In this document: positions 5,281 to 6,973 of the stretch, piece after piece
How the letters are laid out: each line of letters starts with the position of its first letter
Numbering within the stretch: position 1 is the first letter of the stretch
Assembly (NCBI GenBank): GCA_003478935.1
Contig: QUFP01000075.1
Span: 1-6,973, forward strand
From: Firmicutes bacterium AF25-13AC
Lineage (GTDB): Bacteria; Bacillota; Clostridia; Lachnospirales; Lachnospiraceae
Length of the DNA: 6,973 nucleotides
Reading direction: 5' to 3'
Program-made: the position numbers and the translations under genes
The notes under the pieces: generated by a model
Told to the model about the DNA's origin: nothing
The model's input: the letters and a program-made list of their open reading frames with translations, nothing else
Databases searched by the model: none

Positions 5281-5307
5281 TTTTTTGCCGGGGACAGGCA
5301 CTGGATG
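5281..5307 (+). repeat. Dispersed element, copy 6
   Basis: Perfect 27-bp copy at the distal end of leader B, matching copy 1 at the end of leader A. Sequence beyond it (5308 onward) is unrelated to that beyond copy 1. Confidence 0.88.
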
Positions 5308-5379
5308 CTTCATAACAAGACGGAATTTGTCAAGGGGGCTTTCTGCAAAAGTTACAAATTGTTCAATAATTATGTATTC

Positions 5380-6099
5380 TCACATCAATTTTTTCTCAAC
5401 AAACTGTTGAATTACAAGTTGTATCGTATCTTCTACAAAGTTTGCATACTCGTCTCTTGACATAGTAATAAACTTATTTATTGATTTATCAAGTTCGGGC
5501 AAATAACCCATCACGCCGATCTTACGGACGATACTACCTTTTGGAAGATAATCAATATAATCGAGGAAAGATTTTAACGGAAGAATTTCTGTGAGATACC
5601 CGGAGTTCGGATGATCGCTCAGATACTCTGCCTCCATTTCGTAGATCTCACGCATATGCTCTTTCTTGGGAATGAGTCTTTTTACTGAATCCCACGTTTC
5701 ATCCATACCGACAGCGGCAACACGCAATTCTTCGTCTGCCTTAATGCGCATCCATGTCGCTTTAACCCGATCATCGTCTCGGATCATAGCTTGAAACGCT
5801 GCATCAGTAATCAAATGACAGTAGTAGCCGAGCAGAAACGCATATTCTTCTGCAGATTTGATTTTGTCTTTACGCTTCAAGATGTACTCGTCGCAGAAAG
5901 CATCGCAATCCGAGGCTTTCTTTCGCTCACTCTGCATCCAATGCGTTACTTCTCTGGACGGCGTAAAGGCTGTCCAATCTTCATTTTCTACGTTGCAATC
6001 CGGTGCGATATTACCAACGCAGAAACCATGTCTATCTAAGTTCGGAATACGTTCAAGAACGCCATCCGCAATCATTAAGTGTGTAATCCAAGTCGCCAT
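5380..6099 (-). CDS. Zinc-dependent phospholipase C-like metal hydrolase
   Basis: This 239-aa protein starts at ATG 6097-6099 with AGGAG 7 nt upstream. The N-terminal half carries the metal-site pattern of the zinc-dependent phospholipase C family: H7 in THLMIADGVL, D34 in GNIAPD, H53 in VTHW, and H95 and D99 in GYYCHLITDAAF. Many clostridial genomes carry such short members of unknown substrate; phosphodiester or phospholipid hydrolysis is the family activity. Unlike secreted toxins of this fold it has no signal peptide and no C-terminal lipid-binding domain, so a cytosolic role is more likely. Its start codon overlaps the upstream stop by one base (TAATG), giving translational coupling with the DUF3795-like gene. 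The pair is more GC-rich than the island to the left. Confidence 0.82.
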   Translation of the reverse strand: MATWITHLMIADGVLERIPNLDRHGFCVGNIAPDCNVENEDWTAFTPSREVTHWMQSERKKASDCDAFCDEYILKRKDKIKSAEEYAFLLGYYCHLITDAAFQAMIRDDDRVKATWMRIKADEELRVAAVGMDETWDSVKRLIPKKEHMREIYEMEAEYLSDHPNSGYLTEILPLKSFLDYIDYLPKGSIVRKIGVMGYLPELDKSINKFITMSRDEYANFVEDTIQLVIQQFVEKKLM

Positions 6100-6973
6100 T
6101 ATTTTTCTCCTATAACTATCGGCTTCTTGGCATCAATAATAATCGACACCATGCCCAGTTTGCCGTCTTTATTTCGTGTGTCAAAACGTAATGAACGTCC
6201 GATTTTTCCATCAAGTTCATTCCAGTATTTATAATGGAATGTTCCGTTTTCATCGCAGTATTCAAGCAGATCAACAACAAAACCCGCTTTTTCAAAGGCA
6301 GCACACAATGTTTTATAATCATAAACAATTTTATGAGTGTACGCAGGATGATTGGGATCACCATTACCGCCAACTTTGACAATAATACCTCGCTCTATAC
6401 AACACTTTTTGAAGGGACACTCCTTGCACAACTCAAACACGTTCTTTGATCTGCCACCGTTGCAGTAGAATTTTTCAAGAGGAATGTCAAGTCCAAAACT
6501 CTCTTTATAAAAGCTCTGAGCCTGTCTGCGCAGATCTTCATTATTGGTTTGCGTTGCAATATAGGTAACACACTTTGAACAATCATGACCACAGTAACAC
6601 GGCAGACCGAACAGCTTATTTCCGGTCTTAATCATTTCAATGATTTCTTCTTCGGTCTGGCACTTGTCGTAGTCGCCAACGAGCTGACCTTCATAGTGAT
6701 AAACAATGCCTTTTTCCTTATTTCTAAGGAGGCATTTTTCAAGTTCCTCTACACCGTATCTTCTTGCAAACTTTGCAAAAGCACGAATACGGGGTTTATC
6801 AAGCATACATCCGGTGCAAGGAAATTCAGAACATTCCCAACAGCCGTTCAGCCCTTTTTCTTTACAACAGTTATAGTTTTTGCACCAGCCGTGGCTTTCA
6901 CAGCCTCCGTCTTGGCAACCTACACAGCCTTTATTTTCGGAGCAAACGCAACACGCAAGTCCGCAAAATGCGA
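6099..6973 (-). CDS. Cys-rich DUF3795-like protein fused to a methyltransferase-type tail (5' partial)
   Basis: The frame is open to the window edge, so the ATG at 6804-6806 is internal and the true start is beyond 6973; 290 residues are visible. Visible residues 3-55 form a dense Cys cluster beginning FCGLACCVC and including GCWECSEFPC. Residues 95-115 include GDYDKCQTEEE. A second Cys cluster (about 125-195) begins CYCGHDCSKCVTYIAT, typical of DUF3795, probably a metal-binding family of unknown function. The end (about 199-285), with HPAYTHKIVYDYKTL and GRSLRFDTRN, resembles the C-terminus of certain SAM-dependent methyltransferases, but no SAM-binding glycine motif is visible, so activity is doubtful. 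It may be a fusion or a deletion chimera. It overlaps the phospholipase-like gene by one base (TAATG). Confidence 0.78.
   Translation of the reverse strand, partial: AFCGLACCVCSENKGCVGCQDGGCESHGWCKNYNCCKEKGLNGCWECSEFPCTGCMLDKPRIRAFAKFARRYGVEELEKCLLRNKEKGIVYHYEGQLVGDYDKCQTEEEIIEMIKTGNKLFGLPCYCGHDCSKCVTYIATQTNNEDLRRQAQSFYKESFGLDIPLEKFYCNGGRSKNVFELCKECPFKKCCIERGIIVKVGGNGDPNHPAYTHKIVYDYKTLCAAFEKAGFVVDLLEYCDENGTFHYKYWNELDGKIGRSLRFDTRNKDGKLGMVSIIIDAKKPIVIGEK

Larger units (their letters stand above)
4979..5307 (-). promoter_or_regulatory. CRISPR leader B
   Basis: This is the leader of the mini array, about 97% identical to leader A. It begins directly at the repeat and ends with element copy 6. 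The matching short motifs are AAAACCTAGGTTTT (4991-5004), the 5-bp stem CCTGT/ACAGG with a T4 loop (5020-5033) and TCAGAATATTCTGA (5040-5053). Conservation over the full length, not just near the repeat, points to a recent duplication or to ongoing exchange between the loci. Confidence 0.88.

Noticed and set aside
6804..6806. ATG as the start of the DUF3795-like gene
   Set aside because: The frame stays open upstream to the window edge, and those 55 residues form a typical Cys cluster, so this Met is internal.

Overview
The window (AT-rich, roughly one third to one half GC by eye) looks like an accessory region of a Bacillota chromosome, probably an anaerobic Clostridia-type organism. The clues are strong AGGAG-type ribosome binding sites, a TTG start, and a right-hand gene pair (zinc-dependent phospholipase C-like, Cys-rich DUF3795-like) of a kind I associate with gut Clostridia. 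Taxonomy is inference; no rRNA or marker gene is present. Every gene I can support lies on the minus strand, so transcription runs right to left.

Layout, left to right. 1-14 is the end of a CRISPR repeat whose array continues out of the window. 15-340 is its leader. 238-630 is a short doubtful ORF that runs into that leader. 664-2208 encodes a ClpB-type AAA+ ATPase with an unassigned, possibly PIN-like N-terminal half. 2211-3158 encodes a DUF6414-like protein read just before it, in a tight two-gene operon. 3172-3688 is non-coding, with a striking nested inverted repeat (3196-3265) in front of the operon. 3689-4495 encodes a zinc-ribbon DUF4145-type protein. 4721-4978 is a second, complete mini CRISPR array (4 identical 37-nt repeats, 3 spacers). 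4979-5307 is a second leader, nearly identical to the first. 5380-6099 and 6099->6973 are a coupled pair of more GC-rich genes.

Both CRISPR loci point the same way. Each leader carries a good minus-strand promoter at the same place, and in that orientation the repeat has a GCCC/GGGC hairpin followed by an 8-nt tag ATTGACAC, as expected for a Cas6-processed class 1 (type I or III) system. No cas gene is present. The two leaders match up to the last base of a 27-bp dispersed element (T6, then GCCGGGGACAGGCACTGG, then ATG). This element occurs six times in one orientation plus one truncated copy, and it also sits on the far side of the mini array. The three-gene, lower-GC block between the two loci is therefore bracketed by CRISPR leaders and dispersed repeats, which suggests a variable defence-like island. 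The best candidate for an undescribed system is the operon of the DUF6414-like gene and the N-domain-AAA+ gene with its structured upstream region. Its defence role is inference only.
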